Positions 63,830-64,000 of a DNA stretch of 64,000 nt are shown in pieces. The translations under genes were made by a program, and so were the position numbers. Source of the stretch: Marinomonas polaris DSM 16579 (lineage in GTDB: Bacteria; Pseudomonadota; Gammaproteobacteria; Pseudomonadales; Marinomonadaceae); the NCBI RefSeq assembly GCF_900129155.1, contig NZ_FQVF01000003.1:125872-189871 (forward strand), written 5' to 3'. The notes under the pieces were generated by a model. That model was not told the origin of the DNA. It saw only the letters and a program-made list of their open reading frames with translations, and ran no database searches. The first letter of the stretch is position 1. Every line of letters starts with the position of its first letter.

Positions 63830-64000
63830 TTAGTAGGTGCCTGAGCTATTTGATTTAGAACTAACACCAAGGTATTTATTAAGGTTTTCTTTTGCTGCGC
63901 TACGCATCAATGAAATGTCTATTCCAACAGCAACAAAACTACAGCCCATTTCCATATATTTACGGGCATCGGCTTCTACAGGAGCCAAAATTCCACAAGC
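63830..64000 (-). CDS. HpcH/HpaI-family aldolase, C-terminal 56 residues (cut by window end)
   Basis: The open frame enters at 64000 and stops at TAA 63830-63832. The fragment has [18 protein letters not shown] and [17 protein letters not shown], typical of the last barrel strands of 2-keto-3-deoxy acid aldolases (RhmA/GarL/HpaI type). Directly upstream of aldA, so a deoxy-sugar acid aldolase producing pyruvate and lactaldehyde is likely. Substrate not provable from the fragment. Confidence 0.75.
   Translation of the reverse strand, partial: ACGILAPVEADARKYMEMGCSFVAVGIDISLMRSAAKENLNKYLGVSSKSNSSGTY

Noticed and set aside
1-64000. Genomic island or mobile element
   Set aside because: No integrase, transposase, direct-repeat ends or tRNA was seen, and base composition appears even by eye.

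Overview
The window looks like chromosomal DNA of a marine gammaproteobacterium close to Marinomonas (Oceanospirillaceae). This is inferred from the moderate-to-low GC, the density of TRAP, TTT and ABC solute importers, and the set of aromatic-catabolism genes. No rRNA, tRNA, transposase, integrase or CRISPR array was seen. Both edges cut genes: an acyl-CoA synthetase at the left and an aldolase at the right.

Region 1 (1-12950) is a phenylpropanoid-type module. On the minus strand lie a CoA transferase, a thiolase, an enoyl-CoA hydratase, an SDR dehydrogenase, an acyl-CoA dehydrogenase and a feruloyl-CoA synthase-like ligase. Together they suggest CoA activation followed by beta-oxidation of the side chain. 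Divergent from them is a TRAP importer with two tandem binding-protein genes, then a MarR regulator. The inverted repeat GTTG-N7-CAAC occurs three times, once in front of each promoter region.

Region 2 (13101-29215) is mixed. It holds a large hybrid sensor kinase, D-lactate dehydrogenase, an inositol-phosphatase-family enzyme and a HEPN/MNT toxin-antitoxin pair. It also holds a TctABC importer operon with a zinc alcohol dehydrogenase, two LysR regulators, and a degenerate metallo-beta-lactamase overlapping a DsbA-like gene.

Region 3 (29305-55711) is a complete route from benzyl alcohol to central metabolism. The xylB-like and xylC-like enzymes take benzyl alcohol through benzaldehyde to benzoate. 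BenABCD make catechol, CatA, CatB and CatC make the enol-lactone, PcaD makes 3-oxoadipate, and PcaIJ with PcaF yield succinyl-CoA and acetyl-CoA. Uptake genes are benE, a Liv-type ABC operon and an orphan TRAP binding protein, and there is a chemoreceptor. Three regulatory codes are readable. A CatR-type LysR has paired sites (ATAT-N7-GT, then ATAC-N7-GTAT 21 bp away) at catB and between the orphan dctP and catR. A PcaR-type IclR has two 15-bp boxes before pcaI. A BenR/XylS-type AraC protein has 21-bp-spaced TGCA-N6-GGNTA direct repeats before benA and, on the other strand, before the liv operon. The last point ties the ABC importer to benzoate.

Region 4 (55784-64000) holds an LpxR-like outer-membrane protein, an atoDABE short-chain acid operon with its LysR regulator, and an aldA/aldolase pair typical of deoxy-sugar acid breakdown.
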